A stretch of 64,000 bases of DNA from Micromonospora sonchi (lineage in GTDB: Bacteria; Actinomycetota; Actinomycetes; Mycobacteriales; Micromonosporaceae): positions 1 to 64,000 of the forward strand of contig NZ_BMNB01000026.1 in NCBI RefSeq assembly GCF_014646235.1, written 5' to 3'. This document shows positions 8,931 through 17,880 of the stretch, piece by piece (the stretch's first letter is position 1; each line of letters opens with the position of its first letter). The notes beneath the pieces are model-generated. The model worked only from the letters and a program-made list of their open reading frames with translations. It was not told the DNA's origin and did not search any database. A program made the position numbers and the translations under genes.

Positions 8931-9000
8931 CGATCTTGCACTTGTTGTCGGGGCATAGCGGGCTGAAAGCCGCGTAACGGCGACCAGAAGTGCAAGATCG
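8931..9000. repeat. Intergenic inverted repeat, 13-bp perfect arms
   Basis: cgatcttgcactt at 8931-8943 is matched by its exact complement at 8988-9000, around a 44-nt centre. There is no U tract and no gene directly upstream on the plus strand, so it does not look like an ordinary terminator. It resembles small dispersed palindromic elements that I recall in Micromonosporaceae genomes. Confidence 0.75.
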
Positions 9001-9067
9001 CGTGGGTGGGGCGGGGTGGGGGTTATCGGGAGGAGGGGGCGGGGTGGGGTGGGTATCATGGGGGTGT

Positions 9068-9293
9068 ATGGCGATGATCCGGCTATCACCGGGGAGCTTC
9101 CGGAAGAACGGCCGGGTGACCGGCTCAGTAGAACCGGGCGGGTCCGGCCCGTCACAGCCGGCCAACGAGCGGGCGGTCGCACCTGACCGTCAAGCGGGGT
9201 GGTACCGCGGGCCCGGCCCGGGGCGCCGGTTGCGGCGTACCGGAGAAGGTTCGTCCTCGCAGACCCACACCACAGTGAGCGTCAGCGAGGAGA
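9068..9293 (+). promoter_or_regulatory. T-box riboswitch controlling ileS translation
   Basis: A complete actinobacterial ileS T-box leader. An ultrashort stem I has a probable ATC (Ile) specifier at 9085-9087 within ggctATCacc. It is followed by the conserved ggggagcttccggaagaacgg region and the T-box core GGGTGGTACCGCG at 9197-9209, which binds the NCCA end of uncharged tRNA-Ile. No terminator or U tract follows. Instead TCCTCGC (9254-9260) is the exact complement of the ileS Shine-Dalgarno GCGAGGA (9285-9291). This supports control of translation: uncharged tRNA would free the ribosome site. Confidence 0.95.
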
Positions 9294-9303
9294 GCGACCC
9301 CCG

Positions 9304-12300
9304 ATGGCCTATCCGATGCACGACCCGACCGCCGCCGGCGTCCCGGCGAGCCCGGACCTGCCCGCGGTCGAGCGCCGGGTGCTGGAGCACTGGACGGCCG
9401 ACAAGACCTTCGAGGCCAGCGTCGAAAACCGCGAGGCCGGCGAGAACGGCAGTAACGAGTACGTCTTCTACGACGGGCCGCCGTTCGCCAACGGCCTGCC
9501 GCACTACGGCCACCTCTTCACCGGGTACGTCAAGGACGTGGTGCCGCGCTACCAGACCATGAGTGGCCGGCGGGTGGAACGGCGCTTCGGCTGGGACTGC
9601 CACGGCCTGCCCGCCGAGGTGGTGGCCGAGAAGCAGCTCGGCATCACCAGCAAGGCGGAGATCCTCGACCTCGGCGTGGCCCGGTTCAACGAGGCGTGCC
9701 GCACCTCGGTGCTGGAGTTCACCCAGGACTGGGAGCGGTACGTCACCCGGCAGGCCCGCTGGGTCGACTTCGCCAACGACTACAAGACCCTCGACCTGGA
9801 CTACATGGAAAGCGTCATGTGGGCCTTCAAGACCCTGCACGACAAGGGCCTGGTCTACGAGGGCTTCCGGGTGCTGGCGTACTGCTGGCGGTGCGAGACG
9901 CCGCTGTCGAACACCGAGACGCGGATGGACGACGTCTACCGGGACCGGCACGACCCCACCTTGACCGTGTGGTTCGAGCTGACGCCGGACGAGTCCGCCG
10001 CGGAGCTGGTTCGCGGGCCGGTGCGCCTCGGCGTCTGGACCACCACGCCGTGGACCCTGCCGTCGAACCTCGCGCTCGCCGTCGGCCCGGACATCGAGTA
10101 CGCGGTGCTGGAGCGCGACGGCGTCCGGCACGTGGTGGGCGCCGCCCGGGTGGGCGCGTACGCCAAGGAGCTGGAGGGATACCAGCAGGTCGGCACGGTG
10201 CGCGGCGCCGACCTGGTGGGGCGCCGCTACACCCCGCTGTTCGACTTCCTCGTCGAGCACGCCGGCGAGAACGCCTACCAGGTGCTCGGCGCGGAGTTCG
10301 TGACCACCGAGGACGGCACCGGGATCGTCCACCTGGCCCCGGCCTTCGGCGAGGACGACCAGAACGTCTGCAACGCCGCCGGCATCCCGACCATCGTCAC
10401 CGTGGACGACCACACCCGGTTCACCGGGCTGGTCCCGCCGTACCAGGGCGAGCAGGTCTTCGACGTCAACAAGCCGGTGATCCGGGAGCTCAAGGAGCGG
10501 GGGGTGGTGCTCAAGCAGGACACCTACACCCACGCGTACCCGCACTGCTGGCGCTGCGACACCCCGCTGGTCTACAAGGCGGTGTCGTCGTGGTTCGTCG
10601 CGGTGACCAGGTTCAAGGACCGGATGGTCGAGCTGAACCAGCAGATCAACTGGACTCCGGGACACATCAAGGACGGCTCGTTCGGCAAGTGGCTGGCCAA
10701 CGCCCGGGACTGGTCGATCAGCCGGAACCGCTTCTGGGGCTCGCCGATCCCGGTGTGGCGCTCGGACGACCCGAACTACCCCCGCATCGACGTGTACGGG
10801 TCCCTCGCCGAGCTGGAACGGGACTTCGGCGTACGCCTGAGCGACCTGCACCGGCCGGCGGTGGACGAGCTGGTCCGCCCCAATCCGGACGACCCGACCG
10901 GCAAGTCGATGATGCGCCGGGTGCCGGAGGTGCTGGACTGCTGGTTCGAGTCCGGCTCGATGCCATTCGCCCAGGTGCACTACCCGTTCGAGAATCGGGA
11001 CTGGTTCGAGCACCACTACCCGGGCGACTTCATCGTGGAGTACATCGGGCAGACCCGTGGCTGGTTCTACACCATGCACGTGCTGGCCACCGCGCTGTTC
11101 GACCGGCCGGCGTTCCGCAACTGTCTCAGCCACGGCATCCTGCTCGGCTCCGACGGCCGCAAGATGTCCAAGAGCCTGAGCAACTACCCGGACGTCTACC
11201 ACGTCTTCGACTCGTACGGCTCGGACGCGATGCGCTGGATGCTGATGTCCTCGCCGGTGCTGCGTGGCGGCGACATGGCGGTGACCGAGTCGGGCATCCG
11301 GGACGCGGTCCGGCAGGTGCTGCTGCCGCTCTGGAACGTCTGGTACTTCTTCTCGCTCTACGCCAACGCCGACTCGTACACCGCCCGGCGCCGGACGGAC
11401 TCGACCCACCTGCTCGACCGGTACCTGCTGGCCAAGACGAACGAGCTGGTGTCGACGGTACGGGCGCAGATGGACGCGTACGACATCTCCGGCGCCTGCG
11501 CCACCGTCCGCTCCTACCTGGACGCGCTGACCAACTGGTATGTGCGCCGCTCCCGGGACCGGTTCTGGACCGGCGAGGCCGACGCGTTCGACACGCTGTG
11601 GACGGTGCTGGAGACGCTCTGCCGGGTGGTGGCGCCGCTGGCGCCGCTGACCGCCGAGGAGATCTGGCGCGGGTTGACCGGCGAGCGTTCGGTGCACCTG
11701 ACCGACTGGCCGTCGGCGGAGGAGTTCCCGGCCGACCACGACCTGGTGACCGCGATGGACAACGTGCGCGCCGTCGCCTCGGCGGCGCTGTCGCTGCGCA
11801 AGGCCAAGGCGCTGCGGGTGCGGCTGCCGCTGTCGAAACTGACCGTGGCCAGCCCGGCGGCGGGGCAGCTGCGTCCCTTCGCCGACCTGGTGGCCGACGA
11901 GGTCAACGTCAAGGAGGTCGTCTTCACCGACGACGTGTCGGCGTACTGCCAGCAGGTGTTGACCGTGGTGCCCCGGGCGCTCGGGCCCCGGGTCGGCAAG
12001 CAGGTGCAGCAGGTGATCAGGGCGGTCAAGGCGGGGGAGTGGGAGCTGCACGACGGCGCCCCGGTCGCCGCCGGGGTCACCCTCGCCGAGGGCGAGTACG
12101 AGCTGCGCCTGGTCGCGGCCGACGCCGAACACTCGGCGCCGCTGCCCGGCGGCGAGGGGGTGGTGGTGCTGGACACCACGGTCACCCCGGAACTGGCCGC
12201 CGAGGGGCTGGCCCGGGACGTCGTCCGGGTGGTGCAGCAGGCCCGCCGGGACGCCGACCTGGACATCTCCGACCGGATCGTGGTGTCGGTATCGGCTTCC

Positions 12301-12450
12301 GAGGAGGTCCGGGCGGCGGTGGCGGCGTACGCCGACTTCGTGGCCCGGGAAGTGCTCGCCGACAGTGTCGACGTCGCCGAGGGAATCGCCGGCTTCGCCG
12401 GTGAGGTCGGCGACGGCGAGCCGGTAACCGTCACCGTCCGCCGCGTATGA
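9304..12450 (+). CDS. ileS: Isoleucine--tRNA ligase, long (eukaryote-like) type
   Basis: Charges tRNA-Ile. The 1048-residue length, the HIGH-type block PPFANGLPHYGHLFTGYVKD near residues 60-79 and the KMSKS block RKMSKSLSNYPD near 620 are those of the long eukaryote-like IleRS, not the roughly 930-residue E. coli type. An editing domain (TTTPWTLPSNLALAVGPD) lies in between. The ATG at 9304 is preferred to in-frame codons upstream because the frame before it is T-box leader, and the gaggaga ribosome site at 9287-9293 is the one sequestered in the leader. Long-type enzymes are often less sensitive to mupirocin; that is family knowledge, not shown here. Confidence 0.98.
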   Translation: MAYPMHDPTAAGVPASPDLPAVERRVLEHWTADKTFEASVENREAGENGSNEYVFYDGPPFANGLPHYGHLFTGYVKDVVPRYQTMSGRRVERRFGWDCHGLPAEVVAEKQLGITSKAEILDLGVARFNEACRTSVLEFTQDWERYVTRQARWVDFANDYKTLDLDYMESVMWAFKTLHDKGLVYEGFRVLAYCWRCETPLSNTETRMDDVYRDRHDPTLTVWFELTPDESAAELVRGPVRLGVWTTTPWTLPSNLALAVGPDIEYAVLERDGVRHVVGAARVGAYAKELEGYQQVGTVRGADLVGRRYTPLFDFLVEHAGENAYQVLGAEFVTTEDGTGIVHLAPAFGEDDQNVCNAAGIPTIVTVDDHTRFTGLVPPYQGEQVFDVNKPVIRELKERGVVLKQDTYTHAYPHCWRCDTPLVYKAVSSWFVAVTRFKDRMVELNQQINWTPGHIKDGSFGKWLANARDWSISRNRFWGSPIPVWRSDDPNYPRIDVYGSLAELERDFGVRLSDLHRPAVDELVRPNPDDPTGKSMMRRVPEVLDCWFESGSMPFAQVHYPFENRDWFEHHYPGDFIVEYIGQTRGWFYTMHVLATALFDRPAFRNCLSHGILLGSDGRKMSKSLSNYPDVYHVFDSYGSDAMRWMLMSSPVLRGGDMAVTESGIRDAVRQVLLPLWNVWYFFSLYANADSYTARRRTDSTHLLDRYLLAKTNELVSTVRAQMDAYDISGACATVRSYLDALTNWYVRRSRDRFWTGEADAFDTLWTVLETLCRVVAPLAPLTAEEIWRGLTGERSVHLTDWPSAEEFPADHDLVTAMDNVRAVASAALSLRKAKALRVRLPLSKLTVASPAAGQLRPFADLVADEVNVKEVVFTDDVSAYCQQVLTVVPRALGPRVGKQVQQVIRAVKAGEWELHDGAPVAAGVTLAEGEYELRLVAADAEHSAPLPGGEGVVVLDTTVTPELAAEGLARDVVRVVQQARRDADLDISDRIVVSVSASEEVRAAVAAYADFVAREVLADSVDVAEGIAGFAGEVGDGEPVTVTVRRV

Positions 12451-12455
12451 GGTGA

Positions 12456-12508
12456 AAGGAGGGGCCCCTTCTTAACGCCTACGGTAGAGGAGGGGCTCCT
12501 TCTTAACA
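12456..12508 (+). repeat. Dispersed two-unit GGGCCC repeat, copy A
   Basis: Two similar units of about 21 bp, both ending CTTCTTAAC, lie 11 bp apart just after the ileS stop. Each has a GGGGCCCC or GGGGCTCC core. The same two-unit element occurs at 21126-21184, 29237-29291 and 41802-41857. Either unit could fold, so it might act as a weak terminator for ileS. Confidence 0.85.
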
Positions 12509-12617
12509 CCAGCTGTCGGCCAGCCAGCGGACCCGTCCCACCTCGCGCACGCCGATGTGGGGCGGTCCGCTACGGTGACACCGCCCCTACCCCCCCACTC
12601 GATCCGTCGGAGGACCA

Positions 12618-13316
12618 GTGCCGCTGCTTTACACCATCGGCAAGTTCACCGTGGCACCCGCGCTGCGGCTGGCCTTCCGCCCGACTGTGGAGGGACTGGA
12701 GCACGTCCCGCAGACCGGTGGCGCGATCTTCGCCGGCAACCATTTGTCGGTGGCCGACGAATTGTTTCTCGGCACGGTCGTGCCGCGGCACCTGGCCTTC
12801 TGGGCCAAGTCCGAGTACTTCAAGGGCACCGGCGTCAAGGGGCGGTTCTCGAAGTTCGTGCTCACCGGCCTTGGCGCGATTCCGGTGGAGCGCGCTGGCG
12901 GTCGGGCCGCGCTGTCCGCGTTCGACGCGGCCATTCCCGCGCTGCAGGGTGGCGACCTGGTGGTCGTCTACCCCGAGGGCACCCGGTCGCCGGACGGGCG
13001 GCTGTACCGGGGCCGCACCGGGGCGGTCCGCCTGGCCATCGCGGCGGGTGTACCGATCATTCCAGTCGGCATGATCGGTACGGAGAAGGTGCAGCCGATT
13101 GGCGCCCGGGTGCCGAGGCCCTTCACCGGAAAGATCACCGTACGGTTCGGCAAGCCGCTGGACTTCACCGGGCGGCCCAACGACCGCACGTCGCTGCGCG
13201 AGATGACCGACGAGATGATGTCCGAGATCCAGAAGCTCACCGGCCAGGAGTACGTCCACCGGTACGCGCCGGCGCGCAGCCAACCGACGGTCGCCGACGA
13301 GTCGAGCGCCGGCTGA
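12618..13316 (+). CDS. plsC: 1-acyl-sn-glycerol-3-phosphate acyltransferase
   Basis: Makes phosphatidic acid by adding an acyl chain to lysophosphatidic acid at the inner membrane face. The 232-residue protein has the catalytic HX4D motif (NHLSVADE) near residues 40-46 and the substrate-binding YPEGTRSPDG motif near 120, with IIPVGMIGT after it. The GTG start follows a cggagga ribosome site. A TACGGT -10 box lies at about 12571. The gene is transcribed alone between ileS and a convergent proline-rich gene. Confidence 0.93.
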   Translation: MPLLYTIGKFTVAPALRLAFRPTVEGLEHVPQTGGAIFAGNHLSVADELFLGTVVPRHLAFWAKSEYFKGTGVKGRFSKFVLTGLGAIPVERAGGRAALSAFDAAIPALQGGDLVVVYPEGTRSPDGRLYRGRTGAVRLAIAAGVPIIPVGMIGTEKVQPIGARVPRPFTGKITVRFGKPLDFTGRPNDRTSLREMTDEMMSEIQKLTGQEYVHRYAPARSQPTVADESSAG

Positions 13317-13386
13317 CCTGCACTCAGGGCGGGGACGAGGCGCCTCGCGGGTTGAGGGCCGGCGCTGGCGGGAACCGCTCAACCGG

Positions 13387-14751
13387 TCAGCCGTCCGTGG
13401 TGACGATCTGCTCCCGCAGGGTGCCGAGCAGGCGGGCGCTGTCATCCACCGACAGATTGGTGAACACGGCGGTGGTGATGCTGCCGTGGTCGACCGAGGT
13501 GCAGACCACCACCCCGTCGCCGTCGGAGCGGCCCACCGCGCAGCGCACGTGCCGACCCCGTACGTCGCTCTCCATCACCTGGCTCTCGCCGAGGGCGTAC
13601 GGCTCGGTGAGCCGTTCGATCTCGGCGTCGGCCTCCGTGGCGGGGGCGAACCGGAAGCCGGTGCTACCGAAGATGGTCACCCGCTTGCCCGCGTTGGTGG
13701 TGTAGACGCCGGCGAAGGTGTCCTCGGCGAGCCAGTGCGTCGCCCGCATCTGCGTCTCCAACTGCCGGGCGGCCTGCGCGTTGCGGGGGTCCTCGCGCAG
13801 CCGCAGGTCGGCGACCTGCTGGGGCAGGCTGGCGGTGGCCGGATACTGACTGGCCATCGGCATGCCGTAGTAGGCCGGGCAGCCGCAGCAGCAGGCCAGG
13901 GCGAGCAGGAGCAGCCACGGCCAGCGGCGCCGCTTGCGGACCGCGACCGGGACGTACCCCGCGGGCGGCTGCCAGCCGGGCGGCGGGGCGACGGGCGGGG
14001 ACTTCTTCGCGCCGCGCCAGCCGGGACGCGACGGCGGTGACAGTGGTGGTCCGGCCGGGACGGGCAGCCGGCCGGCCGGAGAGACCGGCGGGGCCGGCGG
14101 TGGCGGAGCGTGGTGGACCGGCGGCTGGGCGGCCGGCACCGGGTAAGCCGGGGCGGCCGGCGGCATCGGTGCGGCCGGCGTCGGGTAGGCCGGGGCGGCC
14201 GGCGGCATCGGGGCGGGGGCCCCGGAGTACGGCCGGGTCGGTGGCGGATCCGGGTAGGACAGCGTCGGCGGCAGGGCGGGGAAGTCGGTCGAGGGCACTT
14301 CCCATCCGCTAGTGTCCACTCCCGCCCACGGGTCCACCGGGGTCTGGTGTTCCGGCTCGTGCGGCCGGGGCGGTGGCGGGGTCGGCTCGGCGGACTCGCC
14401 CCACGCGCGGCGGCGCGGCGTCGCCGGCGGCACGGGGGCCGAGCCGCTCCAGCGGGGTGCCGGTGGCTCGTCCGCCGTCGCGTCGGGCAGCACTCGGGTG
14501 CCGTCCGGGCCGGTGGACGGCCCGTCCGTCGCTGGTGGGCCGGTGGGCGGCTCCGCCGTTGGTACGGGCGTGGGCTGCTCCGCCGTCGGTACGGGCGTGG
14601 GCTGCTCCGCCGCTGGGACGACGGTGGGTGGTTCCGAATTTGGTACGGGGATGGGCTGCTGACTCTCGGTGACCGCCGGCTCACCGTCCTGGCGTGTATC
14701 CGGTAGGTTCCCGTCGACCGGCCGGTCTGCACCCGGCTGCGGCTCCGGCAT
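13387..14751 (-). CDS. Proline-rich membrane protein, paralogue of 224-907
   Basis: A 454-residue protein. A long disordered N-terminal half rich in Pro, Thr, Val and Ala carries short repeats (PVPTAEQPT, PPAAPAYPVPAA). It is followed by a cysteine-bearing membrane segment (LLLLALACCCGCPAYYG) at about residues 310-326 and a C-terminal domain of about 120 residues. That domain matches the protein at 224-907: F-AGVY, IFGSTGF, two cysteines (VRCAVG and VCTSVDHGS) and LLGTLREQI. The ATG at 14751 has an agaggag ribosome site 9 nt away; the open frame upstream of it shows no protein-like sequence. Function unknown; the layout suggests an envelope sensor or stalked domain. Confidence 0.82.
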   Translation of the reverse strand: MPEPQPGADRPVDGNLPDTRQDGEPAVTESQQPIPVPNSEPPTVVPAAEQPTPVPTAEQPTPVPTAEPPTGPPATDGPSTGPDGTRVLPDATADEPPAPRWSGSAPVPPATPRRRAWGESAEPTPPPPRPHEPEHQTPVDPWAGVDTSGWEVPSTDFPALPPTLSYPDPPPTRPYSGAPAPMPPAAPAYPTPAAPMPPAAPAYPVPAAQPPVHHAPPPPAPPVSPAGRLPVPAGPPLSPPSRPGWRGAKKSPPVAPPPGWQPPAGYVPVAVRKRRRWPWLLLLALACCCGCPAYYGMPMASQYPATASLPQQVADLRLREDPRNAQAARQLETQMRATHWLAEDTFAGVYTTNAGKRVTIFGSTGFRFAPATEADAEIERLTEPYALGESQVMESDVRGRHVRCAVGRSDGDGVVVCTSVDHGSITTAVFTNLSVDDSARLLGTLREQIVTTDG

Positions 14752-14953
14752 CGCGGCAATCTCCTCTCGCGCCGACCTGAGGTTAGTACCGATACGCCAC
14801 CGGACCGAATCCGGTGCGCCACCTGGCCGGATCCAGCCGGCGGACGGCTGTGACCAGGAACACCGTGATGGACGCCCGCGGTAGCGCAGGGGCCGGGGCC
14901 CCCTGGCAGGTGTGGCGCGGCGACCGGCGGGCGGGCGCGTACCCTTGGGCATC

Positions 14954-16939
14954 ATGAGCGTCCCGTCCACCACGCCGCGCCCCGTGGCAGCCAACTCCGT
15001 GTGGCCCCGCCTGGAGCCGTTGCTGCCCCAGGTCACCAAACCCATCCAGTACGTCGGTGGCGAACTTGGGGCGGTGGTCAAGGACTGGGACACGGCGACC
15101 GTGCGTTGGGCGCTGATGTACCCGGACGCGTACGAGGTCGGCCTGCCCAACCAGGGCGTGCAGATCCTCTACGAGGTGCTCAACGAGCTGCCCGACGTGC
15201 TGGCCGAGCGGACGTACGCGGTCTGGTCGGACCTGGAGAAGCTGATGCGCGCCCACGGCGTGCCGCAGTTCACCGTCGACGCGCATCGCCCGGTGCGCGA
15301 TTTCGACCTGTTCGGGGTGTCGTTCGCCACCGAGCTGGGCTACACCAACCTGCTCACCGCGATCGACCTGGCCGGGATTCCGCTGCTCGCGGCCGACCGC
15401 ACCGACGCCGACCCGGTGATCGTGGCGGGCGGGCACGCCGCGTTCAACCCGGAACCGATCGCCGACTTCATCGACGCCGCCGTGCTCGGCGACGGCGAGG
15501 AAGCGGTCCTGGAGATCACCGCGATCGTCCAGGAGTGGAAGGCCGAGGGGTGCCCGGGCGGCCGGGACGAGCTGCTGCTGCGGCTGGCGCGCACGGAGAG
15601 CGTCTACGTGCCGCGCTTCTACGACGTGGACTACCTGCCGGACGGCCGGATCCAGCGGGTCGTGCCGAACCGGGCGGACGTGCCGTTCCGGGTGCACAAG
15701 CGCACGACGATGGACCTGGACGCCTGGCCGTACCCGAAGAAGCCCCTGGTCCCGCTCGCCGAGACGGTGCACGAGCGGTTCGCGGTGGAGATCTTCCGGG
15801 GTTGCACCCGGGGCTGCCGGTTCTGCCAGGCGGGCATGATCACCCGCCCGGTCCGGGAGCGGTCGATCACCACGGTGGGGCAGATGGTGCAGGAGGGGCT
15901 GGAGTTCTCCGGCTTCCACGAGGTGGGCCTGTTGTCGCTGTCGTCGGCCGACCACTCCGAGATCGGCGACATGTGCTCCGGCCTCGCCCAGCAGTACCAG
16001 GGCACCAACGTGTCGCTGTCGCTGCCGTCGACCCGGGTGGACGCGTTCAACATCGAGTTGGCCCAGGAGTTGTCCCGTAACGGCCGGCGGACCGGTCTGA
16101 CCTTCGCCCCGGAGGGCGGGTCGGAACGGATCCGCAAGGTGATCAACAAGATGGTGTCGAAGGACGACCTCATTCGCACCGTGGTCACCGCGTACACCAA
16201 CGGCTGGCGGCAGGTGAAGCTTTACTTCATGTGCGGCCTGCCCACCGAGACGGACGCCGACGTCCTCGAGATCGCCGACATGGCGCACGAGGTGATCAAG
16301 GCCGGCCGCGCGGCGACCGGCTCCAAGGACATCCGCTGCACCGTCTCCATCGGCGGGTTCGTGCCGAAGCCGCACACCCCGTTCCAGTGGGCGGCGATGG
16401 CGCGGCCGGAGGTCATCGACGGCCGGCTCAAGCTGCTCAAGCAGGCGATCAACGCGGACCGCTCGCTGGGCCGGGCGATCGGCTTCCGGTACCACGACGG
16501 CGAGCCGTCGCTGATCGAGGGCCTGCTGTCCCGGGGCGACCGCCGGGTCGGTGCGGTCATCCGCCGGGTCTGGGAGAACGGCGGCCGGTTCGACGGCTGG
16601 AGCGAGCACTTTTCGTACCAGCGCTGGGTGGACGCCGCCGCCGAGACGCTGCCCGCCTTCGGGGTGGACCTCGACTGGTACACCACGCGGGAGCGCGACG
16701 AGCTGGAGGTCCTGCCCTGGGACCACCTGGACTCGGGCCTGGACAAGGACTGGCTCTGGCAGGACTGGCAGGACGCGCTCAGCGAGTACGAGCAGGACGA
16801 CTGCCGGTGGACGCCGTGCTTCGACTGCGGCGTCTGTCCGGCCATGGACACCGAGATCCAGATCGGCCCGACCGGCCGGAAGCTGCTCCCGTTGACCCCG
16901 GTCAACGGTCTGAAGCTGCCCACCGGCGCCCAGCAGTGA
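14954..16939 (+). CDS. TIGR03960-type B12-binding/radical SAM protein
   Basis: A 661-residue enzyme with an N-terminal B12-binding-like domain (residues about 60-250). The radical SAM core has the cluster motif CTRGCRFC (CX3CX2C) near residue 286, and a Cys-rich tail ends in CFDCGVC. These features, and the partner gene just downstream, fit the TIGR03960 family. Its reaction is not established; tRNA or rRNA modification has been suggested by analogy. The ATG at 14954 is 8 nt after a TACCCT -10 box, so the message is probably leaderless. The DUF2344 gene begins 34 bp after the stop, making a conserved pair upstream of rne. Confidence 0.92.
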   Translation: MSVPSTTPRPVAANSVWPRLEPLLPQVTKPIQYVGGELGAVVKDWDTATVRWALMYPDAYEVGLPNQGVQILYEVLNELPDVLAERTYAVWSDLEKLMRAHGVPQFTVDAHRPVRDFDLFGVSFATELGYTNLLTAIDLAGIPLLAADRTDADPVIVAGGHAAFNPEPIADFIDAAVLGDGEEAVLEITAIVQEWKAEGCPGGRDELLLRLARTESVYVPRFYDVDYLPDGRIQRVVPNRADVPFRVHKRTTMDLDAWPYPKKPLVPLAETVHERFAVEIFRGCTRGCRFCQAGMITRPVRERSITTVGQMVQEGLEFSGFHEVGLLSLSSADHSEIGDMCSGLAQQYQGTNVSLSLPSTRVDAFNIELAQELSRNGRRTGLTFAPEGGSERIRKVINKMVSKDDLIRTVVTAYTNGWRQVKLYFMCGLPTETDADVLEIADMAHEVIKAGRAATGSKDIRCTVSIGGFVPKPHTPFQWAAMARPEVIDGRLKLLKQAINADRSLGRAIGFRYHDGEPSLIEGLLSRGDRRVGAVIRRVWENGGRFDGWSEHFSYQRWVDAAAETLPAFGVDLDWYTTRERDELEVLPWDHLDSGLDKDWLWQDWQDALSEYEQDDCRWTPCFDCGVCPAMDTEIQIGPTGRKLLPLTPVNGLKLPTGAQQ

Positions 16940-16973
16940 CCCCTGGTCGGGTCCGCTAGCGAGGAGCACGAAG

Positions 16974-17750
16974 ATCAGTAAGAGACCACAGCCCGAGGGT
17001 GGCCAGGCACCGGTCGTCCAGCGCATCCGGATCCGGTACGCCAAGCGGGGCCCGCTGCGGTTCACCTCACACCGGGACTTCGCCCGGGCGTTCGAGCGGG
17101 CACTGCGCCGCGCCGGCGTACCGGTGGCCTTCTCCCAGGGCTTCACCCCACACCCCAAGATTTCGTACGCCAGCGCGGCGCCGACCGGGGTGGCGAGCGA
17201 GGCGGAGTACCTGGAGATCGGCCTGCGCGAGCCGGTCGAGCCGGCGCAGTTGCGGGTGGCGCTGGACAATGCGCTCTCGCCCGGCCTCGACGTGCTCGAC
17301 GCCGTGGTGGCCACCGGCACCGGCCTGGCCGACCGGATCGAGGCGTCCCACTGGCGGATCGAGTTGCCACAGGTGGATCCCGCCGTTCTCGCGCAGGCCG
17401 TCACCGCCTTCACCGAAGCCGAGGAGGTGCAGGTCGAGCGCATGACCAAGCAGGGGCGGCGGACCTTCGACGCCCGCAGCGCGGTCATGTCAATCGATGT
17501 GGACGGGGCGTCGGTGACGCCTTCCGGGGCGTCGGCCGTACCGTGTGCGATACTCGAAATGGTCGTGCGGCAGGTCACTCCGTCCGTACGACCCGATGAC
17601 GTCCTTTCCGGCCTCCGCGTGGTGGCCGGCCTGGAGCCGCCGGTGGCCCCGAAGGTGATCCGGCTGGCTCAGGGCACGCTGACCGCGCAGGGTGCGATCG
17701 TGGATCCGTTGGACGCGGATCGCGACGGGGCAACCATCGGCGGGCGTTGA
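16974..17750 (+). CDS. TIGR03936/DUF2344 radical-SAM-linked protein, apparent ATC start
   Basis: A 258-residue soluble partner of the upstream radical SAM protein. Family residues include RIRYAKRGPLRFTSHRDFAR near the N-terminus and GFTPHPKISYASAAPTG around 50. The conserved N-terminal part is read well before the first in-frame GTG (17124), so translation must begin upstream. No ATG, GTG or TTG exists in frame between the previous stop and that GTG. An ATC at 16974 lies 7 nt after a clean gaggag ribosome site and begins I-S-K-R-P-Q, which fits the family start. I take ATC as the start, with a sequencing error as the alternative. Confidence 0.8.
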   Translation: MSKRPQPEGGQAPVVQRIRIRYAKRGPLRFTSHRDFARAFERALRRAGVPVAFSQGFTPHPKISYASAAPTGVASEAEYLEIGLREPVEPAQLRVALDNALSPGLDVLDAVVATGTGLADRIEASHWRIELPQVDPAVLAQAVTAFTEAEEVQVERMTKQGRRTFDARSAVMSIDVDGASVTPSGASAVPCAILEMVVRQVTPSVRPDDVLSGLRVVAGLEPPVAPKVIRLAQGTLTAQGAIVDPLDADRDGATIGGR

Positions 17751-17880
17751 CCGACGGTCGGCGCTCAGACAGGCAGACTTCGCCGGTCGCGCACGCCGTG
17801 CGCCCGGGGAAACACTTTTGCGGCGACCCTGCGTGGCAGCGCTCACCCGCGCCCGGGGAAGCCAGAACTGGAGAACGTCC

